Positions 8,530-16,784 of a DNA stretch of 32,713 nucleotides are shown piece after piece. The DNA lies in contig CAKZYD010000215.1 in the NCBI GenBank assembly GCA_937884085.1, forward strand, positions 1 through 32,713, read 5' to 3'. The stretch is from an uncultured Sphingomonadales bacterium. GTDB lineage: Bacteria > Pseudomonadota > Alphaproteobacteria > Sphingomonadales > CAKZYD01. The translations under genes were made by a program, and so were the position numbers. Under the pieces are notes generated by a model. It did no database searches, was not told where the DNA came from, and saw only the letters and a list, made by a program, of their open reading frames with translations. Position 1 is the stretch's first letter. The number at the start of each line of letters is the position of its first letter.

Positions 8530-9837
8530 TTACTGATTACCGGCTTCGATAGCGTCTTCGACAGTCCGAAGGCCGGGCACTTTGGCGCTCACCAGAACAG
8601 CCATATTGCCTGGCTTATGCTCATTGTTGAGCATTTTGTTGTGCGCTCTAGGAATATCGCGCCACCCAAACACTTCTGACATACTTGGGTCAATGCGGCG
8701 TTCTATCACAAGCTGGTTGGCTTGGCTGGCTTGTTTCAGGTTGGCGAAATGGCTGCCTTGGATCCGCTTTTGCCGCATCCAAACGAACCGGGCATCAAAG
8801 GTGATATTGTAGCCGGTCGTGCCCGCGCAGAACACAACCATGCCGCCGCGTTTCACAACGAAGGCTGATACAGGGAACGTGGCTTCGCCTGGATGCTCGA
8901 ACACAACGTCAACGTCATTGCCTTTGCCAGTAATATCCCAAATGGCTTTGCCGAACTTGCGCACACGCTTCATATAGTCGCCATAGACTTCCGGGTCGCT
9001 GACAGGCGGTAACTGGCCCCAGCAATCAAAATCTTTGCGGTTGATGACGCCTTTTGCGCCAAGCGACATGACAAAGTCTCGCTTGGTTTCGTCGGAGATC
9101 ACACCGATGGCATTTGCCCCAGCCGCTGCGCAAATTTGCACGGCCATGGAGCCAATGCCTCCAGAGGCGCCCCAAACAAGCACATTATGGCCAGGCCGCA
9201 GAATATGCGGGCGATGACCAAACAGCATGCGATAGGCGGTGGCCAGGGTGAGGACGTAACAGGCTGATTCTTCCCACGTCAGGTGCTTTGGCCGTGGCAT
9301 CAGCTGGCGCGCTTGGACTTTTGCAAATTGCGCGAAAGAGCCATGCGCGGTTTCATAGCCCCAAATGCGCTGGCTGGGCGAATTCATCGGATCGCCGCCA
9401 TTGCACTCTTCATCATCGCCATCGTCTTGATTGCAGTGAACGACGACTTCATCGCCTACTTTAAAGCGCTTTACGCGGCTGCCGACTTTCCAAACGATGC
9501 CTGCCGCATCGGAGCCTAAGATGGCATAGTCCGCCTTGTGGCCGTCGAAAACCGACACCGGCGTTCCTAAGCATGCCCAGACGCCATTGTAATTGACGCC
9601 GGCGGCCATGACCAAGATGAGCACCTCATCGGGGTCGATTTCGGGCGTATCAACCACTTCAACTTGCATGGCTTTATCGGGCGCGCCATGACGCTCACGC
9701 CGCAACACCCAGCCATACATTTGCTTTGGCACATGTCCGAGAGGTGGGATTTCACCAACCTCGTAGAGATCTTTCTCAACACCGTCCCAGCCTATAGGGG
9801 CCGGATCTACCAACGTCGCTGCTGCGGTTGGGCGCAT
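8530..9837 (-). CDS. ccr: Crotonyl-CoA carboxylase/reductase
   Basis: The 435-residue enzyme catalyses NADPH-dependent reductive carboxylation of crotonyl-CoA to (2S)-ethylmalonyl-CoA, the committing step of the ethylmalonyl-CoA pathway for acetyl-CoA assimilation. It is a medium-chain dehydrogenase/reductase. The GroES-like part has NYNGVWACLGTPVSVF and the acidic insert CNQDDGDDEECNGGDPM. The Rossmann motif is GASGGIGSMAVQ, followed by VVFEHPGEATFPVSAFVVKRGG. Features typical of carboxylating members are the insert and the WGYETAHGSFAQF segment with its conserved Glu. I chose the ATG at 9837 because CGAGGGAG precedes it; a longer frame to 9867 lacks that signal. It is the first gene of the ccr-mcd operon, divergent from ecm across a 272-base control region. 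Confidence 0.96.
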   Translation of the reverse strand: MRPTAAATLVDPAPIGWDGVEKDLYEVGEIPPLGHVPKQMYGWVLRRERHGAPDKAMQVEVVDTPEIDPDEVLILVMAAGVNYNGVWACLGTPVSVFDGHKADYAILGSDAAGIVWKVGSRVKRFKVGDEVVVHCNQDDGDDEECNGGDPMNSPSQRIWGYETAHGSFAQFAKVQARQLMPRPKHLTWEESACYVLTLATAYRMLFGHRPHILRPGHNVLVWGASGGIGSMAVQICAAAGANAIGVISDETKRDFVMSLGAKGVINRKDFDCWGQLPPVSDPEVYGDYMKRVRKFGKAIWDITGKGNDVDVVFEHPGEATFPVSAFVVKRGGMVVFCAGTTGYNITFDARFVWMRQKRIQGSHFANLKQASQANQLVIERRIDPSMSEVFGWRDIPRAHNKMLNNEHKPGNMAVLVSAKVPGLRTVEDAIEAGNQ

Positions 9838-9900
9838 ATTGTATCTCCCTCGGCGCGCTGGCCCCACGAATGCGTGCGCATCGCCCGTTGCCGCTTGCCT

Positions 9901-9943
9901 TATGTTGCTCTTTAGGCGCTTAAGACTATGCTATAGCAACATA
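9901..9943. promoter_or_regulatory. Candidate operator: 9-bp inverted repeat plus internal palindrome upstream of ccr
   Basis: TATGTTGCT at 9901-9909 is the exact inverse complement of AGCAACATA at 9935-9943, with 25 bases between. The perfect 10-bp palindrome TGCTATAGCA (9929-9938) overlaps the right arm. The set lies 64-106 bp upstream of the ccr start. Its regulator is unknown; in other alphaproteobacteria this pathway is controlled by dedicated TetR- or XRE-type regulators. This is an inference from symmetry only. Confidence 0.45.
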
Positions 9944-9982
9944 GGGTTAGAGTCGACCTTATGCTGCGGTGCGCAATGTCTG

Positions 9983-9993
9983 TTGCAATGCAA
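9983..9993. promoter_or_regulatory. Palindrome TTGCA-a-TGCAA in the ccr/ecm control region
   Basis: This is a perfect odd palindrome of two TTGCA half-sites around a single A. It resembles the TTTGCAAA-type cores bound by RamB/ScfR-like XRE regulators of acyl-CoA metabolism, though it is not identical. It lies about 120 bp upstream of ecm and 146 bp upstream of ccr. Confidence 0.3.
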
Positions 9994-10033
9994 TGTGGGA
10001 TATATTATTTCTCCAATGTCGTCTAGTGTGAAA

Positions 10034-10087
10034 TTTAAGTATAAAACTTTCTTTTAACCATTAATAAAAACACTTTAAGTTTAAAGT
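10034..10087. promoter_or_regulatory. Pair of TTTAAGTWTAAA boxes upstream of ecm
   Basis: TTTAAGTATAAA at 10034-10045 and TTTAAGTTTAAA at 10074-10085 are spaced exactly 40 bp, about four helical turns. The second lies within a 7-bp inverted repeat, ACTTTAA-gt-TTAAAGT (10072-10087), ending 22 bases before the ecm start codon. The surrounding stretch is strongly AT-rich and likely contains the ecm promoter. Two copies on one face of the helix suggest a cooperative regulator site; no known consensus is claimed. Confidence 0.4.
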
Positions 10088-10109
10088 ATCTGGGAGAAGG
10101 GAGCGCGAT

Positions 10110-12104
10110 ATGAGCGACGCTGTCAAAAAACAGGATCGAGATCGGCCATGGCTCATCCGGACATATTCCGGCCATTCCTCCGCCGCTGCGTCCAATGCAC
10201 TTTATCGGACAAATTTGTCGCGTGGGCAAACCGGCCTGTCTGTCGCTTTCGATTTGCCAACCCAAACTGGCTATGATTCCGATCATGTGCTGAGCCGGGG
10301 TGAAGTGGGGAAAGTGGGCGTGCCCATTTGCCATATGGGCGATATGCGCACGCTGTTTGATCAAATTCCGCTTGAGCAAATGAACACGTCGATGACGATT
10401 AACGCGACAGCGCCTTGGCTGCTCGCGCTCTATGTCGCGACGGCTGAAGAGCAAGGGGCTGATCGCACGAAGCTGAAAGGCACAGTCCAAAACGATATCA
10501 TCAAAGAGTATCTTTCGCGCGGAACGTATATCTTTCCGCCGGGCCCATCCATGCGGCTCATCAGCGACGTTGTGGGCTTTACCGTTAAGGAAATCCCCAG
10601 CTGGAACCCCACCAATGTGTGTAGCTATCACCTGCAGGAGGCCGGTGCCACGCCGGTTCAAGAGCTTGCCTTTGCGTTGGCCACAGCGTTCGCCGTCTTA
10701 GATACCGTCAAAGCCAGTGGCCAAATCGCGGAGGATGAATTCCAGAAAGTGGTGGGGCGCATCTCCTTCTTCGTGAATGCCGGCATTCGTTTCATTACCG
10801 AAATGTGCAAGATGCGCGCCTTTACTGAGCTTTGGTATGACATCACCAAAGAGCGCTATGGCGTCACGGAAGACAAATACCGCCGGTTCCGCTACGGCGT
10901 TCAGGTGAATTCTCTGGGCCTTACCGAGCAGCAGCCTGAAAACAACGTCTACCGTATCTTGGTCGAAATGCTTGCGGTTGTTCTATCGAAGAATGCGCGG
11001 GCGCGGGCCGTGCAGCTGCCCGCTTGGAATGAAGCGCTTGGTTTGCCACGCCCGTGGGACCAGCAATGGTCTCTGAGGCTACAACAGGTGGTCGCCTATG
11101 AAACAGACCTGCTGGAGTATGGCGATCTCTTCGATGGCAGTCCGGTGGTGCAAGCCAAAGTCGATGCATTGAAGGAAGAAGCGCTGGCTGAACTGGCGCG
11201 CATTGATGAGATGGGCGGCGCCATCGCTGCGATCGAATCGAGCTACATGAAATCAGCTCTCGTCCAATCCAATACGGCACGGCTTGCGGATATCGAATCG
11301 GGTGAGCAAACCGTCATCGGGGTCAATAGATTCACCGACAGTGCGCCAAGTCCGCTCACATCAAGTGATGATGGCGGTATTATGGTTGTCGATGAGAAGG
11401 CTGAGATTGAACAAATTGAGCGCCTACAGGCATGGCGAGAGACCCGCGATGAGGCAGCTGTCCAGACCGCGCTAGAAACGCTTGAAGCGGCGGCCCGATC
11501 GGATGCAAACATCATGGAAGCCTCCATCGCTTTGGCCAAGGCGGGCGGAACCACAGGGGAGTGGGGTGGCACGCTTCGCCGTATCTTTGGAGAGTATCGC
11601 GCGCCCACAGGCGTCGGCGCGGCCAGCAGTGGCGGCGGTGTAGACACGCGCATCGACGATGTCGTGGCGCGGGTGGAAACCGTCTCGGGCAAACTTGGCA
11701 GACGTCTTAAATTCTTGGTCGGCAAGCCGGGGCTTGACGGGCACTCCAATGGCGCAGAGCAAATCGCCGTGCGCGCCCGCGATTGCGGCATGGACGTGGT
11801 CTATGAGGGCATTCGCCTTACACCGGAAGAAATTGTCAACGCCGCTTTAGAAGAAAGCGTTCATGTCGTTGGCCTCAGCATTCTCTCCGGCAGCCATGTA
11901 CCGCTGGTACAGGATGTTATGCAACGCATGCGCACGCTGGGCCTCACGCACATCCCTGTCATCATTGGGGGCATCATCCCTAAAGAAGATGAAGACACAT
12001 TGCGCGCTGCTGGGGTTGCTGCCATTTACACGCCTAAGGATTTCGACCTGACGCAGATTATGGCGGATATCGTCGAGATTGTTGACCGGCAAGAAGCGGC
12101 CTAA
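10110..12104 (+). CDS. ecm: Ethylmalonyl-CoA mutase (coenzyme B12-dependent)
   Basis: The 664-residue mutase converts (2R)-ethylmalonyl-CoA to (2S)-methylsuccinyl-CoA, the substrate of the neighbouring mcd product. The substrate-binding TIM barrel covers about residues 1-510 (YSGHSSAAASNALYR, FDLPTQTGYDSDH, MNTSMTINATAPWLLALYVA, GTVQNDIIKEYLSRGTYIFPP). The C-terminal cobalamin domain begins near 530 with KFLVGKPGLDGHSNGAEQ, where the DxHxxG His (about H545) is the lower cobalt ligand. Methylmalonyl-CoA mutases are close relatives, but the adjacency to ccr and mcd and the shorter single-chain form favour Ecm. GGAG stands about seven bases before the ATG. It is divergent from ccr and convergent with the SDR gene, overlapping its stop by four bases. 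Confidence 0.95.
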   Translation: MSDAVKKQDRDRPWLIRTYSGHSSAAASNALYRTNLSRGQTGLSVAFDLPTQTGYDSDHVLSRGEVGKVGVPICHMGDMRTLFDQIPLEQMNTSMTINATAPWLLALYVATAEEQGADRTKLKGTVQNDIIKEYLSRGTYIFPPGPSMRLISDVVGFTVKEIPSWNPTNVCSYHLQEAGATPVQELAFALATAFAVLDTVKASGQIAEDEFQKVVGRISFFVNAGIRFITEMCKMRAFTELWYDITKERYGVTEDKYRRFRYGVQVNSLGLTEQQPENNVYRILVEMLAVVLSKNARARAVQLPAWNEALGLPRPWDQQWSLRLQQVVAYETDLLEYGDLFDGSPVVQAKVDALKEEALAELARIDEMGGAIAAIESSYMKSALVQSNTARLADIESGEQTVIGVNRFTDSAPSPLTSSDDGGIMVVDEKAEIEQIERLQAWRETRDEAAVQTALETLEAAARSDANIMEASIALAKAGGTTGEWGGTLRRIFGEYRAPTGVGAASSGGGVDTRIDDVVARVETVSGKLGRRLKFLVGKPGLDGHSNGAEQIAVRARDCGMDVVYEGIRLTPEEIVNAALEESVHVVGLSILSGSHVPLVQDVMQRMRTLGLTHIPVIIGGIIPKEDEDTLRAAGVAAIYTPKDFDLTQIMADIVEIVDRQEAA

Positions 12105-12862
12105 AGCATAACGGTTCCGCCATCGACTGCGATGGTTTGGCCGGTGATGAATTTGGCTTCGTCGCTGGCAAGATAGAGGACGGTTCCAGCCACGTCGTCC
12201 TGGCCGACTTGGCGCTTGATGGATTGGCCTTGTACCACGGCGCTTGTCATGCGCTCTTCCATATCGTTTAAAAACGCTTTCGTGCCTGGCGTGTCGATGA
12301 GCGACGGCGCCACTGCATTGACCCTTATTTCGGTCTTGGCGATTTCCCGTGCCATAGCCCGTGTCATGCTGATGACGGCGCCTTTAGAGGCGGAATAATG
12401 CACTCCATAGGGCATGCCGAAGGTTGCGGCGAGGGACGCCACATTGACGATACTGCCGCCCCCTTCCCCTTCTTTCATGAGCGGCACTGCGGCTTTACAC
12501 ATCTGCCAGATGCCTTTTACGTTGATGCTCATGCAGGCATCCCACTCGGCCTCGTCAATACCCGAGAAGGGGCCAAAGCTGAGCCCGCCATAAAGCGCGG
12601 CGTTGTTGATGAGGACGTCTAGCCGCCCAAACTCCGTGCGCACGGCATCGATAAAAGCCTCGCAGTCCGCTGCGCTCGTCACATCGCAATGTGCGCCAAG
12701 TGCCTCGGCCCCGCCAGCTTGTAGGGAGTTGACCGTCGCGTCGCAGCTGTTGATATCGCACACGGCAATGCGGGCGCCTTCAGCCGCAAAGCGGGCAGCA
12801 TAATGCGCACCAAGGCCCTGGGCGCCGCCGGTGATCGCGACTACTTTCCCTGCAAAGCGCAT
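12101..12862 (-). CDS. Short-chain dehydrogenase/reductase (SDR)
   Basis: The 253-residue classical SDR has the cofactor motif TGGAQGLG (residues 11-18), the NNA motif in VLINNAALYGG, and the catalytic triad as Ser in VASLA plus YSASK. An Asp at the end of the second strand (VCDIN) suggests preference for NAD(H) over NADP(H). The C-terminal GQTIAVDGG is standard. The substrate cannot be told. It converges on ecm with a 4-base overlap of stop regions and lies 82 bases downstream of gluQ on the same strand. A role in acyl-CoA or PHB-related metabolism is possible from the neighbourhood but unsupported by any specific residue. Confidence 0.88.
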   Translation of the reverse strand: MRFAGKVVAITGGAQGLGAHYAARFAAEGARIAVCDINSCDATVNSLQAGGAEALGAHCDVTSAADCEAFIDAVRTEFGRLDVLINNAALYGGLSFGPFSGIDEAEWDACMSINVKGIWQMCKAAVPLMKEGEGGGSIVNVASLAATFGMPYGVHYSASKGAVISMTRAMAREIAKTEIRVNAVAPSLIDTPGTKAFLNDMEERMTSAVVQGQSIKRQVGQDDVAGTVLYLASDEAKFITGQTIAVDGGTVML

Positions 12863-12944
12863 CTCGGTCGCTCCTTTAACGTGCTAGATGCCCGACGTTG
12901 GCAAGGTAATGGCGTTGCTGGCAAGGGCGAAAACTACCAGGCTC

Positions 12945-13757
12945 TTATGAAAACCCCAGCCGTGCGCGAACCTCGGCAGCGCTTTGCCCCTCCGCCCGCA
13001 AATCCCGCAACGATTTGCTGCCCTTGGACTTAGAGAGCTTTTGTTGGTTGGCATCCGTCAACAGGGGGTGATGAACATAGACGGGTGTCGGGAGGTCCAA
13101 GATGTGTTGCAGGAGCACCTGTGTCGCTGTCATAGCTTGGATATCTTGGCCGCGAATGACATGGGTGATGCCCTGCGCCGCATCGTCGACACCGCAGCTT
13201 AAGATATAACTTCCGCCGATATCCCGCCGTGCAAGGATGATGTCCTCCAGGGGCTGATCGCCGCAGCTGACCATCCGGCCGCTGTCCATGTATCGCGCTG
13301 GCTTTGGAAGCGTCGCCAAGGCGCGTGCCGCATTCAGCCGGATGGCGGGCTTCTTGCCTTCGTTTAGGTGCTGTGTCTGCACCGCTGCATCCAGGGTGCG
13401 GCACGTCCCGGCATAATGCCCATACTCATCGGTTTTCAAATCCCGCCGCGTACAAAAGCAGGGGTATGTGAGGCCTTTCTCCGTCAAGGCCTGCAAGGCG
13501 GCCCGATATGCCTTTAGATGGTCCGACTGTTTACGCACTGGCTGCGGCCAACTCAGGCCAAGCCAATGCAAATCGGCAAAGATGGCCTCCTCAAATTCAT
13601 CCCGCGCGCGGCTCTGGTCGATATCATCAATGCGCAGCAGTGCGGTGCCGCCGGCATCGTAGGCCGCGCGCCAGACAGTCAAAGCACTCAAAGCATGGCC
13701 CAGATGGAGATAGCCGTTAGGCGATGGCGCAAAGCGGGTTTTGAACGTGGAAGACAT
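12945..13757 (-). CDS. gluQ: Glutamyl-Q tRNA(Asp) synthetase
   Basis: The 270-residue class I synthetase-like enzyme activates glutamate without tRNA and attaches it to the queuosine at position 34 of tRNA(Asp). It has the HIGH-type motif HLGH (residues 18-21) and the KMSKS-type motif KLSKSKG (240-246). It lacks the C-terminal anticodon-binding domain of GluRS, which is why it is only about 270 long. The GluQRS zinc site is visible as C100, C102, Y115 and C119. The LRIDDIDQSRARDEFEEAI segment is shared with GluRS. It is divergent from the HNH gene with 107 bases between. The SDR gene follows 82 bases downstream. Confidence 0.95.
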   Translation of the reverse strand: MSSTFKTRFAPSPNGYLHLGHALSALTVWRAAYDAGGTALLRIDDIDQSRARDEFEEAIFADLHWLGLSWPQPVRKQSDHLKAYRAALQALTEKGLTYPCFCTRRDLKTDEYGHYAGTCRTLDAAVQTQHLNEGKKPAIRLNAARALATLPKPARYMDSGRMVSCGDQPLEDIILARRDIGGSYILSCGVDDAAQGITHVIRGQDIQAMTATQVLLQHILDLPTPVYVHHPLLTDANQQKLSKSKGSKSLRDLRAEGQSAAEVRARLGFS

Positions 13758-13864
13758 CTAAAAGTGCGCTGTCATGAACAAGAAATAGTATTGTCATCAT
13801 CGTGAAACCCCGTATCTTGTATAGAGCCATTCAAGTTGAGGCACTGCAAAGCAGAAAGGGCTTT

Positions 13865-14434
13865 ATGGCTGACGCAGACACTCCTCTTCCTTCGCCGGAT
13901 AGTTGCCCGGCGCTCGTGCTGAATGCGGACTATAGACCGCTAAGTTATTTCCCGCTTTCGCTGTGGTCTTGGCAGTCCTCTGTCAAGGCCGTTTTTTTAG
14001 ATCGGGTCAATATCCTGAGTGAATATGACCGAGTCATTCGCTCCCCGTCCTTTGAGATGCAGCTGCCCAGCGTGATCTCGCTGCGCGATTATATTCACCC
14101 GTCAAAATACCCCGCTTTCACGCGGTTTAACCTGTTCCTGCGCGACCGCTTTGCGTGCACTTATTGTGGGGCGAAACAGGATTTGACTTTCGATCATGTG
14201 GTACCCCGCGCTTATGGCGGGCGGACCACTTGGGAAAATGTGACAACGGCCTGTGCGCCCTGCAACGTGCGAAAAGGCGGCCGGACACCGGCCCAGGCGC
14301 ATATGTTCCCAAGCATACAGCCCTATCGGCCCACCAGCCATCAACTGATGGAAAACGGTCGGGCTTTTCCCCCAAATCACTTGCACGAAAGTTGGCTCGA
14401 CTACCTCTATTGGGACACTGAACTCGAAGCCTGA
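13865..14434 (+). CDS. HNH endonuclease family protein
   Basis: The 189-residue protein has an HNH nuclease fold in its second half. A Zn-type knuckle is C98xxC101 (CTYCG) paired with C130xxC133 (CAPCN). The catalytic His lies in TFDHVVPRAYGG (H111), and the central Asn is in TTWENVTTACAPC (N125). The N-terminal half (VLNADYRPLSYFPLSLWSW) is characteristic of a conserved alphaproteobacterial HNH family found as a housekeeping gene rather than in phage or restriction loci. The physiological role is unknown. I chose the ATG at 13865 because AAAGGG precedes it by four bases; the frame is open back to 13802. The phosphatase-family pseudogene begins 23 bases downstream. Confidence 0.87.
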   Translation: MADADTPLPSPDSCPALVLNADYRPLSYFPLSLWSWQSSVKAVFLDRVNILSEYDRVIRSPSFEMQLPSVISLRDYIHPSKYPAFTRFNLFLRDRFACTYCGAKQDLTFDHVVPRAYGGRTTWENVTTACAPCNVRKGGRTPAQAHMFPSIQPYRPTSHQLMENGRAFPPNHLHESWLDYLYWDTELEA

Positions 14435-14457
14435 CACCTGCAAAGAAGGATGGTCCC

Positions 14458-15486
14458 ATGGACACAATCAGCTTTGGGACCTTCAATCTCTACAATCTGA
14501 ATGAGCCTGGCCTTCCCATGTACCGCGACCGCGATGGCTGGTCTCAGGCGCAGTATTATTCAAAAGTCTCTTATACCTCCGCAGCGCCTTGATGCGGATG
14601 TCTGGGGCTTTCAGGAGCTTTGGCATGGCAAATCCCTAAAGAACGCTTTTGTCTGCGCTGATTTAGATGATGATTATGATCTGCTGGTCCCGGAGGAGCA
14701 AGACGGGCAGGGCATTGTCTGTGCTGCGGCGGTGCGCAAGAGCTTGCTGTTTGGTGAACCCGAATGGATTGGGCGCTTTCCCGAAAGCGTCCGCTTGGAA
14801 AGTCAGGGCGATGACCCGCAAGCGCCGGATATCGCCGTCAGCATTGATGCTTTTTCCCGCCCTGTTTTGAAGTTTCAAGTGAAGCCGCGCGATGATGAGC
14901 AGGCGATCACCGTGTTTGTATGCCATTTCAAGTCTAAAGCCCCGACCCAGATCTTTCGAGAAGACTGGTATGAGGCCAATCCTGATGACTTCAAAGACCA
15001 TCGTGAGGCCTTGGGGAGCGCCATTTCCACCATCCGCAGAACAGCGGAAGCAGCAGCGCTGCGGGTCTATTTAACGCAGGAAATGAAAGGCACAGATACC
15101 CCTGTCATTGTGCTTGGGATGTAAATGACGGGCAGCATTCCAACACGCTCAACATTCTCACCGGGCAGCCGAATTTTCTTTTGTCCGGGCTGCAGACCGG
15201 TGGCAGCGATAGCGACCTCTATTCAGCGCAAGCCCTGCAGCAATATCGCAGCTTGCGAGACGTCTATTATACGCACGTCTTCAAAAATGTGCGCCAATCT
15301 CTCGACCACATCCTATTCAGCCAAGAGTTTTACGACAACAGTCGGCGTAGACGCTGGGCATTTGATGGCTTGATTGTGGACAATGATCATCTTCATCATG
15401 ACGATCCCAAGGAGCGCGGCGCGAATGACCATGGCCTTGTGAAAGTGAGCTTCAAATACCGCCCGGTTCGCTCAGCGGCTGTGTGA
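14458..15486 (+). pseudogene. Endonuclease/exonuclease/phosphatase-family protein, broken by two frameshifts
   Basis: Three consecutive frames together encode one EEP-superfamily protein of about 340 residues. The first piece starts at the ATG at 14458 (ISFGTFNLYNLNEPG) and stops at 14590-14592. The second frame takes over with RLDADVWGFQELW near 14590 and runs to the TAA at 15122-15124. The third frame resumes at 15118 with DVNDGQHSNTL and ends at 15486 after the catalytic ANDHGLV motif. At the second break a GGGG-to-GGG change at 15116-15118 would explain the shift and would restore the active-site LGDVND. The first break, near 14565-14590, needs one extra or two missing bases. Both indels could be real decay or sequence errors, the second in a short homopolymer. 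The 3' end overlaps the convergent dsbB stop by 15 bases. Confidence 0.8.
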
Positions 15487-15957
15487 TGGCCTTAAGACGA
15501 GGGTGAGCAGTCCAAGGCTCACCCCGATTGAGATGAGCGCGTTGTAGTTTGCCATGGAGAGGCCAAAGAGGCTCCACGGGATATCACTGCAGTTCACCAC
15601 GGCGGCTTCCGTGATCTGCTTTAAATAGTCCTCTGGGCTCAATGACGGATCAACGCTGGCAGCGCATCCTGGCCCTGGCCACCATTTGCGTTCAACACCG
15701 CTGTGGAACACGGCAATGCCACCGCTGGTGCCCATCGCAAGGGCGCTGAGAACAAGGCTACCCTTTGCTAGCCCTTGATTTCGGGGCAGCGCCAACACGC
15801 CAAGAAGCGCCAAACCGGCAGCAATTGCATGCGGCCAGCGTTGGTAGACACAGAGCTCGCACGGCGCCAAACCGCCTAAGACTTGAAAGCCCAGTGCACC
15901 AAGCAACAGAGCCAACGGTATTAGTATGGCGCCAAATAAAAGGGTACGAAGGGTCAT
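15472..15957 (-). CDS. dsbB: Disulfide bond formation protein B
   Basis: The 161-residue inner-membrane protein reoxidises periplasmic DsbA-type thiol oxidases and passes electrons to quinone. Four transmembrane spans are visible. The first periplasmic loop has the redox pair CELC (C33, C36) followed by YQRWPH, and the second has C98 (GPGCAAS) and C123 (VVNCSD). These are the four essential cysteines. The length is typical. Its ATG overlaps the stop of the upstream YqaA-type gene by four bases (ATGA), so they are co-translated. It converges with the phosphatase-family pseudogene. Confidence 0.93.
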   Translation of the reverse strand: MTLRTLLFGAILIPLALLLGALGFQVLGGLAPCELCVYQRWPHAIAAGLALLGVLALPRNQGLAKGSLVLSALAMGTSGGIAVFHSGVERKWWPGPGCAASVDPSLSPEDYLKQITEAAVVNCSDIPWSLFGLSMANYNALISIGVSLGLLTLVLRPSHSR

Positions 15958-16535
15958 AGGACAAAGGCTATCGCGACAAAACCACCTACCAATAAGAGCG
16001 TGAACACGCTCACCAATAGACTAAAGCGTTTTTCGATGAATGAGGCGATTCGTGCGCCAAATGCCCACAAGAGAGCAGCGATGAGGAAAAAGCGAACCCC
16101 GCGAGAGCCGATCGAAGCCAGGAGAAACGGCAGCAGAGGCAAGCCCGCAAGCCCGCTGGCAATCGTGATGACCTTGAAGGGCAGAAAGGTGAGTCCAAAC
16201 ACAGCAACCATGAGCCAGCCATGCTCAGCAAAGATGGCCTGAAATTCCAAGAATTTCTCTTCATAGCCGTAAAAGGCCAGTATGGGCCCGCCAATAGTGT
16301 CATAAAACACCGCGCCGATCGCATAGCCGAGCAGGGCGCCTGCCACAGATGCCAAGGTGCATATTGCGGCATAGCTCAACGCGCTTTTGGGCTGCGCCAG
16401 GCACATGGGCAGCAACATCACATCTGGCGGAATGGGAAAGAACGAGCTCTCAATGAAGGAAATACCGGCCAGCCAATGCGGCGCACGCTTATGCTGCGCA
16501 AGGGACAGCGTCCAATCATAAAGCCGTTTGAGCAT
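15954..16535 (-). CDS. YqaA-type DedA/SNARE-associated-like membrane protein
   Basis: The 193-residue inner-membrane protein matches the YqaA branch of the DedA superfamily. Typical features are ISFIESSFFPIPPDVMLLPMCLAQP near the N terminus, GALLGYAIGAVFYDTIG, and FLPFKVITIASGLAGLPLLPFLLASIGSRGVRFF. DedA proteins are linked to lipid scrambling (undecaprenyl phosphate or phospholipid) and proton-motive-force homeostasis, but YqaA members are poorly characterised. It lies just downstream of tRNA-Leu on the same strand and is translationally coupled to dsbB through ATGA. Confidence 0.9.
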   Translation of the reverse strand: MLKRLYDWTLSLAQHKRAPHWLAGISFIESSFFPIPPDVMLLPMCLAQPKSALSYAAICTLASVAGALLGYAIGAVFYDTIGGPILAFYGYEEKFLEFQAIFAEHGWLMVAVFGLTFLPFKVITIASGLAGLPLLPFLLASIGSRGVRFFLIAALLWAFGARIASFIEKRFSLLVSVFTLLLVGGFVAIAFVL

Positions 16536-16585
16536 AGTACGCGTGTTGTGGAGGACCCTAATGGCGCTTGAATGTCAGGTGAATC

Positions 16586-16671
16586 TGGTACGGATGGTGG
16601 GACTCGAACCCACAAGCTCAAAGAGCACCGGATTTTGAATCCGGCGTGTCTACCAATTCCACCACATCCGC
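16586..16671 (-). tRNA. tRNA-Leu (anticodon CAA)
   Basis: The 86-nt gene reads leftward. It starts GCGGATG at 16671 and closes with CATCCGT (one G-U pair), discriminator A and an encoded CCA at 16586-16588. The anticodon stem CCGGA/TCCGG holds the loop TTCAAAA, giving anticodon CAA (16635-16637), which reads UUG. A long class II variable arm and the TPsiC loop GGTTCGAGTCC are present. The dihydrouridine arm (TGGTGGAATTGGTAGACAC) is normal for bacterial tRNA-Leu. No integrase or attachment-site duplication is seen beside it. Confidence 0.96.
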
Positions 16672-16734
16672 ATACTGGCGCTGCATATCAGGTGCCGCCC
16701 CCGCCCGTCTAGGTGCTGCGCGCTTCGAACCTAG

Positions 16735-16761
16735 AAAAAGACCCAGATATTAATCTGAGCC
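16735..16761 (-). terminator. Rho-independent terminator of the TonB/Exb operon
   Basis: On the leftward transcript a stem GGCTCAGAT / ATCTGGGTC (nine pairs, two of them G-U) with a four-base loop is followed at once by TTTTTC. It lies 24 bases after the TPR-gene stop, so it probably ends the eight-gene operon before tRNA-Leu. Confidence 0.7.
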
Positions 16762-16784
16762 TTCCATTTAAGGCCTGGGCAGCT

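Noticed and set aside
10035-10661. Leftward 208-codon frame over the ecm start
   Set aside because: It covers the ecm coding region and control region in antisense and has no ribosome site or recognisable domain.
16586-16671. tRNA-Leu as an attachment site for an integrated element
   Set aside because: No integrase, direct repeat of the tRNA 3' end or foreign block is adjacent.
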